NCBI GenBank assembly: GCA_037957365.1
Contig: JARHVA010002371.1
Coordinates: 124,001 to 188,000, forward strand
From: Torreya grandis
Lineage: Eukaryota > Streptophyta > Pinopsida > Cupressales > Taxaceae
Length of the DNA: 64,000 nt
Direction of reading: 5' to 3'
Positions 46,530-59,111 of the stretch are shown one piece after another; the stretch's first letter is position 1; each line of letters starts with the position of its first letter. Made by a program: the position numbers and the translations under genes. The notes beneath the pieces were generated by a model. The model worked only from the letters and a program-made list of their open reading frames with translations. It was not told the DNA's origin and did not search any database.

Positions 46530-47250
46530 TTTCTCAAGTTGACTTAATTATCGATCAATGTTGGATTTGTCCTTTGTAGTTTCACAAAAGATAATATCTC
46601 TTGTGGTAAGAAACTTATTTTTCTCATCATATAGCCTATATACCTTTGAGGATTCAGAATATCCAATGTGAATGCATTTTTGACTCATGTGATTCTACTT
46701 ATTCCTCTTATCTTTTAGAATCAATGCATAACAAATGGATCTAAAAACTTGAAGATATTACATTGAATAAAGATGACTACACTACATCTCATACAAAGTC
46801 TTGAAATAAAGAGATTTTATGGTGATTCATTATGGAGGTATACTTGTATTTTAGTTCCTTCAACCCAAAATTGTAGATTTCATTTTTGAATTACAACATA
46901 ACATAGACCATATTCATCATGGTCCTATTCATCTTCTCTACAAATCCATTTTGTTGTGGAGTGTGAAGAACTGTGAGATGATGTTTGATCCCATTTTACT
47001 CAAGATAGGATTCAAAATTATTTGAAATGTATTCACCACCATTCTTAGTCCTGACTATTTCAATGTGGGTTTGAGCTTCATTTTTAATCATTATTGAAAA
47101 CTTTTTTAATGACTCAAATCCTTTAGATTTATGTTTGAGAAAATATATCCAAGTCATTCTCCTATAGTGATTAATGAACAACATGAAGTACTTATGACCA
47201 CTAGCTAAAATAATTAAAAGAGAACACAAGTTTGAGTGAAGTAGTTTCAA
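46530..47250 (-). pseudogene. Copia integrase fragment
   Basis: 46996-47250 gives KYFMLFINHYRRMTWIYFLK and VRTKNGGEYISNNFESYLE, the two catalytic blocks of the copia integrase core (usual FIDDYSR and RSDRGGEY; the Asp residues are Asn in both places). Further left, 46560-46740 reads YALILKDKRNK, MSQKCIHIGYSESSKVYRLY and FLTTRDIIF, the integrase C-terminal block. No RT follows to the left. Confidence 0.82.
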
Positions 47251-47413
47251 ATTTATGTTAGCGTTCCACTATGACTTTGGAAATGGTTGTGTTGCATGTT
47301 TGGCCAAAATTCAAGCTTCACACTTTTCATTAATTTTTTTGGGCATGTTAGGCAAACCAATAAAACCATTATTTTACAACACATGAATGCTGTTATAGTG
47401 AGTATTCTCGAAT

Positions 47414-47900
47414 CTAGCATGCCACAACATTTCTGGATACATACATTCTATCTTCAATATGATGAATATAATTCCTTAAAATTGATGGCTCACCCTTGAA
47501 TTTGAGTAATTTCCCTTTGTCATATCTAGTCAAGATGACTACATTATCACATTTTCTTCTGATATCAATGCCACCATTATCCAACAAGATGAAATGAACT
47601 TGTTTTTGAATAAGCACTAGAGACAACAAGTTTTGTTTCATTTGAGGAAGGTATATAATATTTTATAGTTTGAAATATATAAGCCCTAGATTCCTGAGTC
47701 AGATTTTACCTCTGCCATATGGTTGCAGACTTGATCTATCTGTAAGGAATACTAGACCAAAAATTTCTTCATAAAACTCCTCATATAAATATTTTAAAAA
47801 TGTCATATGTAGGTAGGCACCAATATCATGAACCCAAGCATCAAACAATGATGAACTGATTGAGACATTATTTGATTCATCATCTAAACTATAAAACACA
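47414..47900 (-). pseudogene. Copia protease fragment
   Basis: AWVHDIGAYLHMT (47699-47899) stands where the family has W-x-x-D-S-G-C-S-x-H-M-T; the Asp is kept and Ser-Gly is Ile-Gly. KQNLLSLVLIQKQVHFILLD (47570-47641) is the NLLS..QL..KG stretch downstream. It belongs with the integrase fragment to the left. Confidence 0.72.
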
Positions 47901-50110
47901 CATTCACTGATGAATTGAGCATATTTTGACTCTTTTATTTGTTTCTTTGATTTTTCCTCTTTCTTCTTATGATATGCTTCAATTTTATCCCATGGAAAAT
48001 TGTATTTGTGGGTTTCATGGATTTTTTTTCTATCATATTGTTCATAGTAGTGGTGTTGCTTGTCACTCTATTTTTAAATTTGACAACTTTGATTGTCATT
48101 TTTACCATTTTAGCCCTTATTTTTATTCTTTTACTTATTATAGACATCTGATTTTGGCCACAACTATGTTCCAACTAGACTTCAGATTGATTTATACCAA
48201 ACAGTGCAAATCAAACCTAGGAATCACTAAATGTCCCAATTTCATCCACACATCAGACATTAGTATTCAAAATGATGTTGAGGCATCCCTATTTGGGGTA
48301 TTATCATATAAAAAATAGTAATATCTCATGGATTCATCTCTAGTCAACTTGTGACCTATCAAATTGATAATTTGGACTTTGGACCCATTAAGCAATGCAC
48401 TTGAAAAAATTCTTAAAGTGTAAAAATGCTAAGCATAATAAATTAATTAAGCAAATTCAATTAAATTCTTAGGTGAAATTTCCATGTGCAATTAGTGAAA
48501 ATGAATTTTGTAAAAAAGAAATTCCAATAAAATTGAGGTCATGATGATGTCATCATTCTCATAATTAAGGAATTGAAAATATCTCCCTTAGAAAATTAAA
48601 TCCAAAAATAGAGAGCCATGCTTAATAAATTGGATCTCTATCCAAAATATAATTTTTTTTTCTCATCCTTAACTCAAATAGGGTTAAACTAAACTTAACT
48701 ATGGTTAAATCTAACCTAACTACACTTGGGTTAGAGTTAGTTTGAAAGGCTATAATACAAGGACTCACCCATTGTTCAACAAGCTCTTTTTGTGTAATGT
48801 TATTATAGAAAAATACCTTAAAGGAGCCTTTTTGTGTAATATTATAATGTTCATTTGTTGAGAGACAAAAGCATCAAAGCCAAGCCAAATCCAAAGCTAA
48901 GCCCAACATTGCCAAAGTGACAAGAAAATATGATGTAAGGAGCACCATTGTCAAAGATTCTTTGAGCACACGATCGAGCACATTCCTCCATGGCCAACAT
49001 GCAACTCTTGCTCTCAAAGAAGGTAAATAATACTTGTTTTGTCTTTCATTGTTAGTTAATTGTATTATTCTCTTGTTCCTTGAGTGTCTAGGCTTGATAT
49101 GTTAGATTTTTGTGTGTATTTATTTAGTTTTTATCATAATAACATAATAACTCCTCCCCTCTTGGATTCTTATTGGTCACATAATGGCACACCTAGTGGG
49201 ACCACCACCCTACATGTATAAATGGAGCATCATTGGACCTCGTAGGAGCCAAGAATCAGTCTTTTGAGACCTAAATTTATTATTGTTTATCTATATTTTT
49301 TGTGTTTGGCTTTTGAATGTGGGAATACAAATTTGTGATTGCCAAACTATGAATTTGGTGAGGCAAATTACAAAATCATTAATAGAAACAACAAAATCAT
49401 TCTAGGAAATCGCAAAATCATCCTGATTTGAACTCAGCTTTGCATAGCTTTGAAATTGGGCCTAAAAATAGTAAAATTATCAAGTAAAACTATGAGTTCA
49501 TACTACAAGAAACCACATATTTTCCTTTAGTTTTTGAGTTAATTGTGAAATTGTTTAAAATCTATGAAATCATCTATTTTAATATCAAAATCATTATTTG
49601 AAGCAGTGAAATCACATTTTTGAGTTGTAAAATTGCATTTTTAAGTAACAAAATCACATTTCTAGGTTAAAAAATCATTTTTTAAATGTGAAATTGCTAG
49701 ATAATAGTGAAATTATAATGATATATATTCCTGTGTTTTCTACAAGTTTTTTCATAGTTAAAAAATCATTGAATTGGGTTGCAAAATCATCGAGTTGGGT
49801 TATGAAATCATCGATTATGTTGTGAAATCATCGATTTGGGTTGTAAAAGCATTGAGTTAGGTTACAAAATCATTCTAGAACTATGAAACCACTCACTATA
49901 AGTTTGTGTTTCATTCAATTTTTTGTCTTATGCCTAAACAATTTTGCAATTCATAATTTATTGCATAACTATGAAATCATTCTAGAGAGCTAACTTTTGT
50001 GTTCTCTTGAGCCAAATTTCAAAATTTCAACTTGACTTAAAGCAAAAATTAATTTACTTTGTTTGTAGAGAATTAAGCCAATAAAGAAATAAGTTAAAGT
50101 GCTTTTTAAA
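47901..50110. other. No firm gene; A/T-rich with an AAATCAT array
   Basis: 47935-48174 (minus) gives a Lys-rich frame that may be decayed gag; I could not confirm a zinc knuckle. A plus-strand TATAAATGGAG sits at 49217-49227 but I see no transcript around it. AGCTTTTTGTGTAAT-like text repeats at 48783 and 48827. Confidence 0.35.
49363..49985. repeat. Imperfect array built on AAATCAT, with a ~21-bp tandem core
   Basis: AAATCAT or AAATCATC recurs many times. The core at about 49763-49880 has units such as AAATCATCGAGTTGGGTTATG and AAATCATCGATTTGGGTTGT at a spacing of about 20-22 bases. Outer parts are looser. Confidence 0.7.
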
Positions 50111-51049
50111 TGTCCCTTTTTAGGGTCGAGGTGCTAAACAAAGCAATGTGCAATAAAACCCAATGAAATAATAATTTTTATAATTAATCAAACCCTAGGA
50201 AATTTGAAAAAATATCTAATACTACTGTAAATGCCCAAAATAGCATCCAAAAATAATATTCAAGGGTTAAAAAATTCACATAAAATATTACAATTTTATA
50301 GCTAAATAAATCAATCAAAAACTTGATTTTTGGTAATGATTAATGCTAGAAATTTATCAAAAAATATTGAATGTTTGTGTGGTTGATCCACACCCAAAAC
50401 CAAGATCAGAAAGACCCCTAGGTGAGTCACTAAACCTAGTATAGGGTTCACTACCCCTAAAAAATGTGTGCAACCTTGCAAGAAGATGATCACTACCCTA
50501 GGTCAACCTCCTAAACCCTTTGCCCAACCCTCCAAGTGATTCACCACCTGCGAATGTATAACTTGCTGTAGAAAACACCCTTATTCTATAAATTGAAGCT
50601 CAATACAACCTCTTGAAGTTGTTTAAAATTGAAATCAAGGGTTTCTATTCTTATTTTAGCTACCTTGAATAATTTTCATCCTCAAGGTATAAGTCAAGAT
50701 TTTCATGCTTAGACTTCAAGAAAAATAATTATCCAAAAAAGCATGAACCTCTCCAAATGATTCCTCTTTTGTATTTTATAGCCTTCTCAAGTGTGACACC
50801 CAAAAGGGGAAGGGAGAGTAATTCAAATATTAAAATATTATTTTCTTATGATATTTTATTAAATCACTTAAGCATCCATGACCCTTAAAGGTCCCCTCTT
50901 TAAGTGAAATAAGAAAACATAAAGTACCTTTTTGAAAAGAGCCAATAAGACCCATATTTCCCCTTTTTTCTCTATTTGCCCCTAAGTTTATTGGGAAATA
51001 ATTTAAGCTAAGGGTATTCATGATTCAAGTTGAAAAGGGGGACATGACA
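50111..51049 (-). repeat. 3' LTR of the chromovirus (939 bp)
   Basis: Aligns end to end with 55627-56548. Ends GACATGACA on the plus strand (TGTCATGTCC on the coding strand). Minus-strand TATA box CTATAAAATAC at about 50771-50781. Confidence 0.88.
50771..50781 (-). promoter_or_regulatory. TATA box in chromovirus LTR (partner at 56274-56281)
   Basis: CTATAAAATAC on the minus strand. The aligned position in the other LTR reads ATATAAAG. Both lie in the middle of the LTR, as expected for the U3/R border. Confidence 0.55.
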
Positions 51050-51063
51050 ATCCTCCATTCCCA

Positions 51064-51560
51064 AAATTGCTTGTCCTGAAGCAATTGCAAACTAGGATGT
51101 TGAAAGATGGATGCACCTTCCCAAGTAGCATCTTCAAAAGGTAGGTCTTTCCAATAAAACAAATATTTAGTGATGGCCCTATTTATAAGCCTCTTCTCTC
51201 TAGTATCTATAATAAAATCATGAATTTAAACAAGCTTATCCTCCTCATTAAGGGGTGGTATATCCATGGAGGGAGTAATGTGCTACCCAAGTGCTCTTTT
51301 TAAGCAATAAACATGAAAAACATTATGAATCTTGCTATTTTTTCCTATCTCTAACTCATAAGCCACTTTTCCCACCTTCCTTAGAATTTTTTAGGGACCA
51401 TAAAATCATGTTTTCAAATTTTTATCCCCATTTTTTTTGATAGAAGATTTCCTATAAGGCTGCAATCTTAGGAAAACCATGTCACCTACCTCAAAATATA
51501 TTTTCGTTCGGTACTTATCTGAATAAAATTTTTGTTGGTTTTGAGCTTGTTGTAGGTTCT
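51064..51560 (-). pseudogene. Integrase C-terminus and chromodomain of the chromovirus
   Basis: Right to left: VGKVAYELEIG and HNVFHVYCLKRAL near 51280-51390, the integrase tail. KRLINRAITKYLFYWKDLP and FEDATWEG at about 51116-51195 form the chromodomain core (usual EYLVKWK-x-LP...ATWE). LQLLQDKQFW ends the protein near 51080. A chromodomain normally tethers integrase to particular chromatin marks; this copy is broken. Confidence 0.8.
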
Positions 51561-51563
51561 TTT

Positions 51564-52260
51564 TCAGCTAATATAAAAGTTCCATGATTTTCTGGACCAA
51601 ATCATCAGCCTTGGGCACTCTACTATCACTCCAAAGTAGATCAAAGAAAGAAAAACATCATAACCATATGATGCCTTGAAAGGGGACATACCTATTGACA
51701 TATGGTATGTTGTATTATAATAATTTTTTTCCATGTAAAACCATTTATTCCATACCTTTTGCTTCTCCAAAATATAATTTTTAAAATATAATTCCACCCA
51801 TTTATTCATAATTTTAGATTTCCCATCTGTTTGGGGATTGTAGCTAGTACTTGGGGTTAATTCAGTGCCAACCAAATAGAAGAGATCTTGCCAAAAGAGG
51901 CTCATAAATCAGCTATCCCTGCCACTTAAAATATTTTTAGGCAACCCATGAAGATTGAACACTTCCTTTAAAAATAAATCAACCACCATAGGAGCATTAC
52001 AATGGGCTAGTAATACAAAGAAATGAGAAAATTTGGTGAGTCTATCCATCACAAACAATATGGAATTCTTACCTTGTGTCATGGGTATCCCTATGGTGAA
52101 TTCCATAGAAATGATCTCCCATTTTTTATGAGGAAATGGTAGATGTTGGAGAAGACCACCTGTAAATGTGTGTTTTCCTTTATTATGTTGACAAACAAAG
52201 CAATCCCTAACATATCAAAGCACCTCTCTCTTTAGACCCTTCTAATATAATCTTTATCTT
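51564..52260 (-). pseudogene. Integrase of the chromovirus (decayed)
   Basis: The zinc-binding N-terminal part ends FVCQHNKGKHTF near 52165-52200, with the first Cys lost. The core follows: MEFTIGIPMTQGKNSILFVM and DRLTKFSHFFVLLAH (51909-52106), with Asp of the usual MDFI changed to Glu. Then LFYLVGTELTPSTSYNPQTD and MSIGMSPFKASYGYD (51564-51905), which contain the STSYNPQTDG block typical of plant gypsy integrases. Confidence 0.85.
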
Positions 52261-52639
52261 ACCTCTTTTTAGGTATTAAAATAACCTTGATGTCTCACCA
52301 TAGGTTAGTCATGAAAAACCCTTAGAATTTGTGCCTTAAGCTTAGATTTAGGTGTCAACAAAATTTTATTTTTGTACAAAATCAGCTCATCCACAACTAC
52401 ATACCTCTCATCAATCATGCTTTATTCCATCACAACTATAGCCAAAGCATCCTTAACATATTAAATAGTTAGGACAACCTTCCAATCTGCTATAATTTCA
52501 CGTATAACACACAAAACAGGATTTCTAGACAATGCATCAACCACTACATTATTTTTTCCTTTCACATACTCAATGCCAAAGTCATAAGATTACAACTTGC
52601 TTACCCATTTTTGTTGTTTATCATTCAAATCAGCTTATG

Positions 52640-53900
52640 TGAGAAAACATTTCAAATTATTATGATCATTTTTCATAATAAACTTCCCACAAATTAAGTA
52701 TTAACAAAATTTAAACGAAGCATGCATAATGGCTAATATCTCTTTATCATAAATTGAAAATTTTCTCTCAATTTCAAAAAAAATTGGGTATCCTTTTTGC
52801 ATTAAGACAATCCCTATACCTTCCCTTGAAGCATCAAATTCCATTAAAAATGGAATAATGAAATCCAGAACAACAAGCATTGGGCAAAAACTCATGATGT
52901 TTTTGAATTTTTAAAATACATCCAAGGTTATTTTTGACTAGCTGAAAGCACCTTTCTTTTTCAAATCTATGAGGACAACGAGATAAGAGAAAACCTTCAA
53001 AAACCTTCGGTAATAGATACATAACCCCAAGAAAACCCTTAATTGATTAAGATTAGTAGGTGGTGGCCAATCTAAGGTTGATTGAATTTTTTTGTTGGTC
53101 CACATGAAACCCTTGGGAATTGATCATATGCCCCAAATATAAAATTTTAAAAGTAGAAAACTCACATTTTAATTTTTTGGCAAAGAGATTTTGCTATTAC
53201 AACACCCCTAAAACTATGTCCAAGTGTTGTAAGTGCTCCTCCCATGTCTTTTTATACATAATAATGTCATCAAAGAAGACCAAGACAAATTTCTTCAAGT
53301 ATTGCGTGAAAATATAATTCATTCAAGATTAGAATGTAGCAGGAGCATTGGTTAATCTAAAATGCATAAACAAAAAATTATAGTGCCCATATTGACATAT
53401 AAAGGCTATTTTTTGCACATCTTCATCTCTAATTAGATTTGGTGTTACCTTATTTTTAAATCAATCTTAGAGAAGAAAAATGATCCATAGATCTCATAAA
53501 TAAGCTCAAAAATCCTAGGTATGGGGTTCCTATTCTCAATTTTCTTCTTATTCAAAAATATGTAATCAATTCACATTCTCATGGACCCATCTTTCTTCCT
53601 CACAGGCACCACTGAATAAGTAAAGGGGGTGGAACTAGGCCTTATGTGGCCCACATCAAGAAGTTCATGAATAACTTTCTTTATTTCTTCATTGAAAATT
53701 CTTTAATGGCAGTAGGGTATAGTGATCACTACTTTGGTACCTTATTCGAACTTAATGATGTGCTCAAATCCTCTATCCTGGGGTATGCCATGAGGGATAT
53801 CACCAAAAACATTGGCATGCTTGTCAAGAAGAAATTGTACATCCTTATGTATAGGTAGCTTCCCAAAATTATCATTCATATTTTAAAATTTTTTTTTGGC
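52640..53900 (-). pseudogene. Reverse transcriptase and RNase H of the chromovirus (decayed)
   Basis: RT palm catalytic box reads LVFFDDIIM at about 53260-53285 with both Asp residues kept. RNase H follows: VVLDFIIPFLMEFDASREGI and GIVLMQKGYPIFFE, then FSIYDKEILAIMHASFKF (52701-52895), with the catalytic Asp of FDAS and Glu of KE in place. The RT N-terminal half (53400-53900) is visible only in pieces. Frame breaks are common. Confidence 0.82.
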
Positions 53901-54097
53901 TGCCCATATAATTTTCCCTTTTTTGAAATCTCTTTCCATCCTTTTTTAAGTCACTACCATGGGTTCCTCATTGTCAAATCCTTAAATTTCCATCTCCTTA
54001 ACCGTTGTTTTGAATTTCAGCTTCATAGTTTGAATATTTTGAGTGTATTATTTAAGGTAGTGAAACCATTGTACCCCTGATACCACATCAATCTCTC

Positions 54098-54385
54098 CTA
54101 GTCAATCATATGGAAATCTCCTTGTACTTTATGCTTTCCCAAAGTGAGTTTAAAATAAAAAATCTTATGATGGTAAATAATAGAAAATGTATCTCCTAAT
54201 GTTACATTGAACCCTTCAAAAGATGTAGTTTTTGAGCCACACATTGTAGCTAATTTATCATCAAAAAAATTATGTGTAGCCCCACTATCTATCAGTATAG
54301 TGACCTTCTTGCCTTGAAATAATCGTTTTACCTTAAAAGGGTGGAAATTTGGAATTCGAGTTATAGTTGCCAAAGTGCCAATCAT
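54098..54385 (-). pseudogene. Retropepsin-like protease of the chromovirus
   Basis: TILIDSGATHNFFDDKLA carries an intact DSG active site in the ILIDSGATHNF context typical of plant gypsy elements. GFNVTLGDTF and KVQGDFHMID follow the family pattern. This 95-residue piece is open, but its neighbours are not. Confidence 0.85.
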
Positions 54386-54906
54386 GCTTCCTTATTTATT
54401 TTTGCTTACACCTTTTCATTAGGGGTTGTTTTTATCCTTTCAAAATTGCTATTATTTGTTTGTATCCATTTTGAGGGTAATTAATTTGGATATAAACTAT
54501 TATTTTGATGTGGGAAATACTTTGAATTTTTTTGAAGATCCTTCAAGTGCCTTTCCCCTTACTGGTAACACTCTTTTTTCTGGTTATGAAGGTCTAATTT
54601 TCTCATTTTTTGATTTATCATTCTAGGTTGCCTTGTCCTTATTCCTTCCCCATGATCCACAATATGTAAGGTGCTATGTTGTTGCATTTCAAGGGGAAGA
54701 TTTTTCACTATAGGTGCTGCATGTTCACAACATTGGGCCCTTTTTATGGCCACTTGTAAAGGAGGGTTAAAATCTTTGACTAATCCCTTAAGGGATTTAG
54801 CTAACGCTTCAATGAATAAAGTTATAAGTTTATTTTATAAAATATCCTTTAACAAAGTAGATATCCTTTTAAATTCTACAATGTATTCTCCCAAAGAGTG
54901 TCCTTA

Positions 54907-55335
54907 TTAAAAATGTGCCAAATTTCGGATGTGCAAATATGAATCTACCCTATCAAACTTTTCAATGATTTTTATGCAAAATTCCTCATAGGTTTTAATA
55001 GTGTATTTCCCTAGGGTTATTAAACCTTGATGCCACCATTCATGGGAATCTCCTTCCAAGTGCAAGATAATTAATTTCAAAGCATCATCTTCTCTCATTT
55101 GATGTAATGAAAAATACATGTCCACCTTGCTAATCCAAACCCTAGCTGAAATATTTGGAGAACCATCAAAAGTGGATAGGGTAACCTTCCCTATATCTTC
55201 ATACCAATCCATGTGGCTATCCCTCCCCCTATTAGAGACTTCTCTACCTTTTTTCCAAGTCACAACCCCATTGAAACTCATATCTTTATTGAAAAAAGGT
55301 GGATATCTCATGTATTCCCCATATGATGCCAACAT
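54907..55335 (-). pseudogene. Gag of the chromovirus (best preserved part)
   Basis: KVTLSTFDGSPNISARVWIS, then VDMYFSLHQMREDDALKLII, HLEGDSHEWWHQGLITLGKY and YEEFCIKIIEKFDR follow the retrotransposon gag pattern closely, including the W-W-H motif. The gag continues left through 54559-54900 in other frames, where a zinc knuckle was not found. Confidence 0.85.
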
Positions 55336-55607
55336 TTTAGATTTATAGGAAGGTTGTTCTTTCCCTTTCCATGAAGTTTATTCCCTTGGAAGAACCTTCG
55401 ATCTTGGTGTAGATTCCATACTTATAGCCATGGTATTTCTTGTCAAAACTTGCTCTTTGTCTCCCCTCATATCCTTCACTATTTGAAAGAATTCACCCAT
55501 CACTTATTTCATCTATTCTTGCACTTGAGATAACCTATCAAGCCTAACCCTATCCATGTCACTATTTGACGTGAAACCCTTGTTGTCCCACAATTGGCCA
55601 ATAAATT

Positions 55608-55620
55608 GGCTCTAATACCA
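55608..55620 (-). promoter_or_regulatory. Primer-binding site of the chromovirus
   Basis: TGGTATTAGAGCC on the minus strand, one C-to-T change from the initiator tRNA-Met complement, six bases from the assumed LTR end. Confidence 0.7.
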
Positions 55621-55626
55621 TTAAAA

Positions 55627-56548
55627 TGAACCTTTTTAGGGATGAGGTGCTAAATAATGGAATGTGTAATAAACCCTAATGAAATAATAATTTTAAAAAT
55701 TAGATAAACCCTAAGAAATTTGAAAAATATTTAATACTACTGTAAATATCAAAAATAATATTAAAGGGTTATAAAATTAGAAAAAAATATTACAATTTTA
55801 TAGCCTAATAAATCAATCAAAAGTGTAATTTTTGGCATTGATTAATACTAGAAATTTATTAAAAAAATATTGAATGTTTGTGTGGCTGGTCCACACCCAA
55901 AACCAAGCTCAAAAAGACCCCTAGATGAGTTGCCAACCCTAGGAGAAGGTTTGCTTCCCATAAAAATGTGTGAAACCCTACAAGAAGATGATCATTGCCT
56001 TAGGATAGCCTCCTAAAACCTTTGCTTATCCCTCTAAGTGATTCACCGCCTGCCAATATCCAACTTGGTTTTGAAAAAACCTTTATTCTACAAATTTAAA
56101 ATTAATACAACCTCCTTCCAAAGTTTTTCACACTAAAGTCAAGGGTTTCATCCTTTTTTTAGCTACCTTGAAGGGTTTTCATACTCAAGGTACAAGTCCT
56201 TTTTGTGATTAGACTTTAATAAAAATAATTATCCAAAAATATATGAACCTGTCTAAATGATTCCTATTTTGACCTTTATATCCTTCCCAATTTCGGTACC
56301 CAAAAGGGGAAGGGAGAGTAATTACAATATTAAAAATATCCTTTCCTTATGATATTTCATTAAATCACTTAAACATCCATGACCCTTAAAGGTCCCTTCT
56401 TTAATTGAAATAAGAAAACATAAAGTACCTTTTTGAAAAGAGCCAATAAGACCCATGCTTCCCCTTTTCTCCATTCACTCCTTAGCTTATTGGGAAACAA
56501 TTTAAGCTAAGGGTATTCATGATTCAAGTTGAAAAGGGGGACATAACA
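55627..56548 (-). repeat. 5' LTR of the chromovirus (922 bp)
   Basis: Partner of 50111-51049. Long shared stretches include GTGTGGCTGGTCCACACCCA against GTGTGGTTGATCCACACCCA. Confidence 0.88.
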
Positions 56549-59111
56549 AATTTTTAATCAAATTTTTATTTTACAAAGTCCAATTTCATAATAAAGGCTA
56601 AAACTCATTCACACTTGGTTAAAGTGCTTAAAAATCAGTTAACAATTTGTCTTTTAACATTTTTCAAACTTTTTACAAGTGAAAACATGGCCAAGGGGCC
56701 TCAACACATTTCAATTTGGTGTTAGTAAAAATAATCTTCATTTCAAGTTAGAGTTCTTAAAGGCTTTTTCAAATTTTGTTTATTCTTTAGACTAGTTCAA
56801 ATTACTTAGATTAAATTCTTTTGATTTTGGCAAATAAAAACTATAGAGTGTATTCTCTCCCCCCATCACCTTTAGGGAATTAAGGTGACCAAAACTGCTT
56901 GGTTTATTACCATTTTTTGTAAATTTATGTCAGAAATAATGTTGTGAATGCTCTCCCAAATCTCTAAGTGACTTGGGTGATTCAAAAGCGACATCTAATG
57001 TCTTTCCAATTTCATTTATTTATTTTTATGCATTGAGATTGTAGGTATGATTTTATCACATCCCCACAAGTTCTTTAGGGGTGCATTAACCTGGGGCTTC
57101 AACTCCCAACATCATACCAATCCTGCTCCATGACAATGTATATAAATAAGGGCACATGATATTAAGATTACCAAGGGGGTTGAGAGACTAGCCTCACCAA
57201 TCCTAACAAAAACTAGGTCAGGGATTGCTAAACATCAGACTCTACCAAGCAATACATGGTTAGAGTTGCTATGAAAAGGAATATACCCTTGCATAGTAAG
57301 TTAGTAGGTATGAACCCAATTGATGTGATTGTGCCCTTGTGTTAGCCACAATTGGGACCATCTAGTACATTCAAAAATTATAGATTTTTAGTCAACCCAA
57401 TTGCTGCAAAATTTATTTCCAAATACCAAGTACTCCTCACTCTAAGTTTGTGCTACATACCCATGCTTGAGAGACAAAGGGGGTGTAAAAAATATATATA
57501 CACATGTACTTAAATTTTTGGATTAACACTTAATTCCTCATAATCATTAGTATATTGATGGAAACTTTGGTAGAATCTATGCAGACTCATGTCAGTTATG
57601 GGGATAGGATGAGCTATTTGTGTTACTTCTATTTTATTTGATTTATATGCATGTTTTAAGACTAAATTTTTTGTTTGTTTGTATAAAATGAGTCATAAAC
57701 ATCACATGTTTTCATCACACTTTCACTTAAGAGGTGTTATACTATCTATTTTGTGTTACACTTTTAACTTAAATTTTTTATCCCAAAAACATTTGTGTCT
57801 ATGTCACTTGTTTAAATAGGGCATTGTTACACTGCTCATTTTTGACCAAGTATTTGCATTTGAGTTTTGAATCCAAAACCATTGTCATACCTTTTTATTG
57901 AAATAACATTTTTACATTGCTCATTTTATTCCAAAACTGTTGATTTATTTCAAACCAAAGTTCAAAACTACATATACCTTTGGTCTAAAGATTGTGTTGT
58001 TATGCTTTCATTTGGGTCTAGGATGTTCTCAATTTGAAATAAATCTAAGTCTTTTGAACCAAGTTTGGAATTTGTCTTGTGAAGTTCAAATTCAAAAATT
58101 TATTGGTCTACACCTATGTCTTGATTAATTTTGACTTTGCTGTTTACCTCTTACCTTTGAATTCTGTAACTTGGAATAATTGCTTGCTTACTTTGAATAC
58201 CCCTTTTCTTAGACCTAGGAAGTGGTTTATTTTCATGTGCCTTGAGTCAATTTTTTGCCTTTAACTAAGGTCAAAAATCACTTTTTAAACATAAGTCTAA
58301 GCACAACTAGTTTACATTGGAGACTTGATTATCACTTGGGCTTGAAAAATTTACTCATAGATCTTATTTTACTTACTTGATATTGAATTTACCACTTAGT
58401 TTTAGGTGTGTGATTAGAGTGAATGATTCATACCAAGGTCAAGTTTTTTTTAGAATCCATGTGCCAAGATTTTGTCAAAGTGTTTCAAACTATTTGCCTT
58501 GAAAGTTAGATTAATTGATAGTGTTTAAATCGACCTAGTTTTTTTTAAAGTCTAACTTTATGCCTTATTACCAAAGACATAGCATTGCCTTAGAGTTTTA
58601 AAGTGTATTTTTGTTTTAGAATCCATGTGCCCAGATTGTGTCAAAGTGTTTCAAACTATTTGCCTTGAAAGTTAGATTAATTGATAGTGTTTAAATCGAC
58701 CTAGTTTTTTTTAAAGTCTAACTTTATGTCTTATTACCAAAGACATAGCATTGCATTGAAAGTTAGATTAATTGATAGTGTTTAAATCAACCTAGTTTGT
58801 TTTAAAGTGTATTTTTGTGCCTTCTTACCAAAGACATAACAACCTTTTTTATTTTACACCTAGATTAGATTTGTTCGAAGCACTTTTCCAAGATCAAGAT
58901 TCAAAATTGCCTTTCATTTAACCACTTGTGTGAGAGATCTTAGAGTATTAGAGTTATTTGATACCATCCATTGGTATATTTCAAGAATATATCCATTCTA
59001 ATCCAATTTTAAACCATTTGAAACAATATACCAACTTTTACATCTAGACCAAGTTTCAAGACATTTGCATACATCGACCAATATTTTTTTAGACCATATT
59101 TTAAGATTTTT
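56549..59111. other. No gene seen; a local repeat at 58451-58850
   Basis: No coding similarity. The sequence may include the LTR and leader of the plus-strand Tat-type element that follows, but no PBS or LTR partner was recognised. Confidence 0.4.
58451..58850. repeat. Tandem repeat: two full copies (166 bp) and one partial
   Basis: TAGAATCCATGTGCC starts copies at 58451 and 58617. GAAAGTTAGATTAATTGATA recurs at 58501, 58667 and 58758. The third copy has lost its first ~75 bases. The first two copies are nearly identical, so this duplication looks fairly young. Confidence 0.85.

Larger units (their letters stand above)
50111..56548 (-). mobile_element. Full-length, dead Ty3/gypsy chromovirus (about 6.4 kb)
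   Basis: LTRs 50111-51049 and 55627-56548. Between them on the minus strand: gag, protease, RT, RNase H, integrase, chromodomain. The PBS TGGTATTAGAGCC is at 55608-55620 and the PPT (GGGAATGGAGGAT) at 51050-51062. Most domains keep recognisable motifs and the RT catalytic box is intact, but stops and frameshifts break the polyprotein. The LTR ends may be off by up to six bases because both copies also share a TTAAAATG-like start, and I could not identify a target duplication. Confidence 0.9.

Noticed and set aside
47926..48318. 130-codon plus-strand open frame, aromatic-rich
   Set aside because: Low-complexity Phe/Tyr/Ser text antisense to a probable decayed copia gag; no domain.
49217..49227. 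TATAAATGGAG as a gene promoter
   Set aside because: No open frame, splice pattern or LTR structure downstream supports transcription.
50106..56553. TTAAA/AATTT as target duplication of the chromovirus
   Set aside because: The flanks are not direct repeats at the LTR ends I could define; A/T-rich chance similarity.
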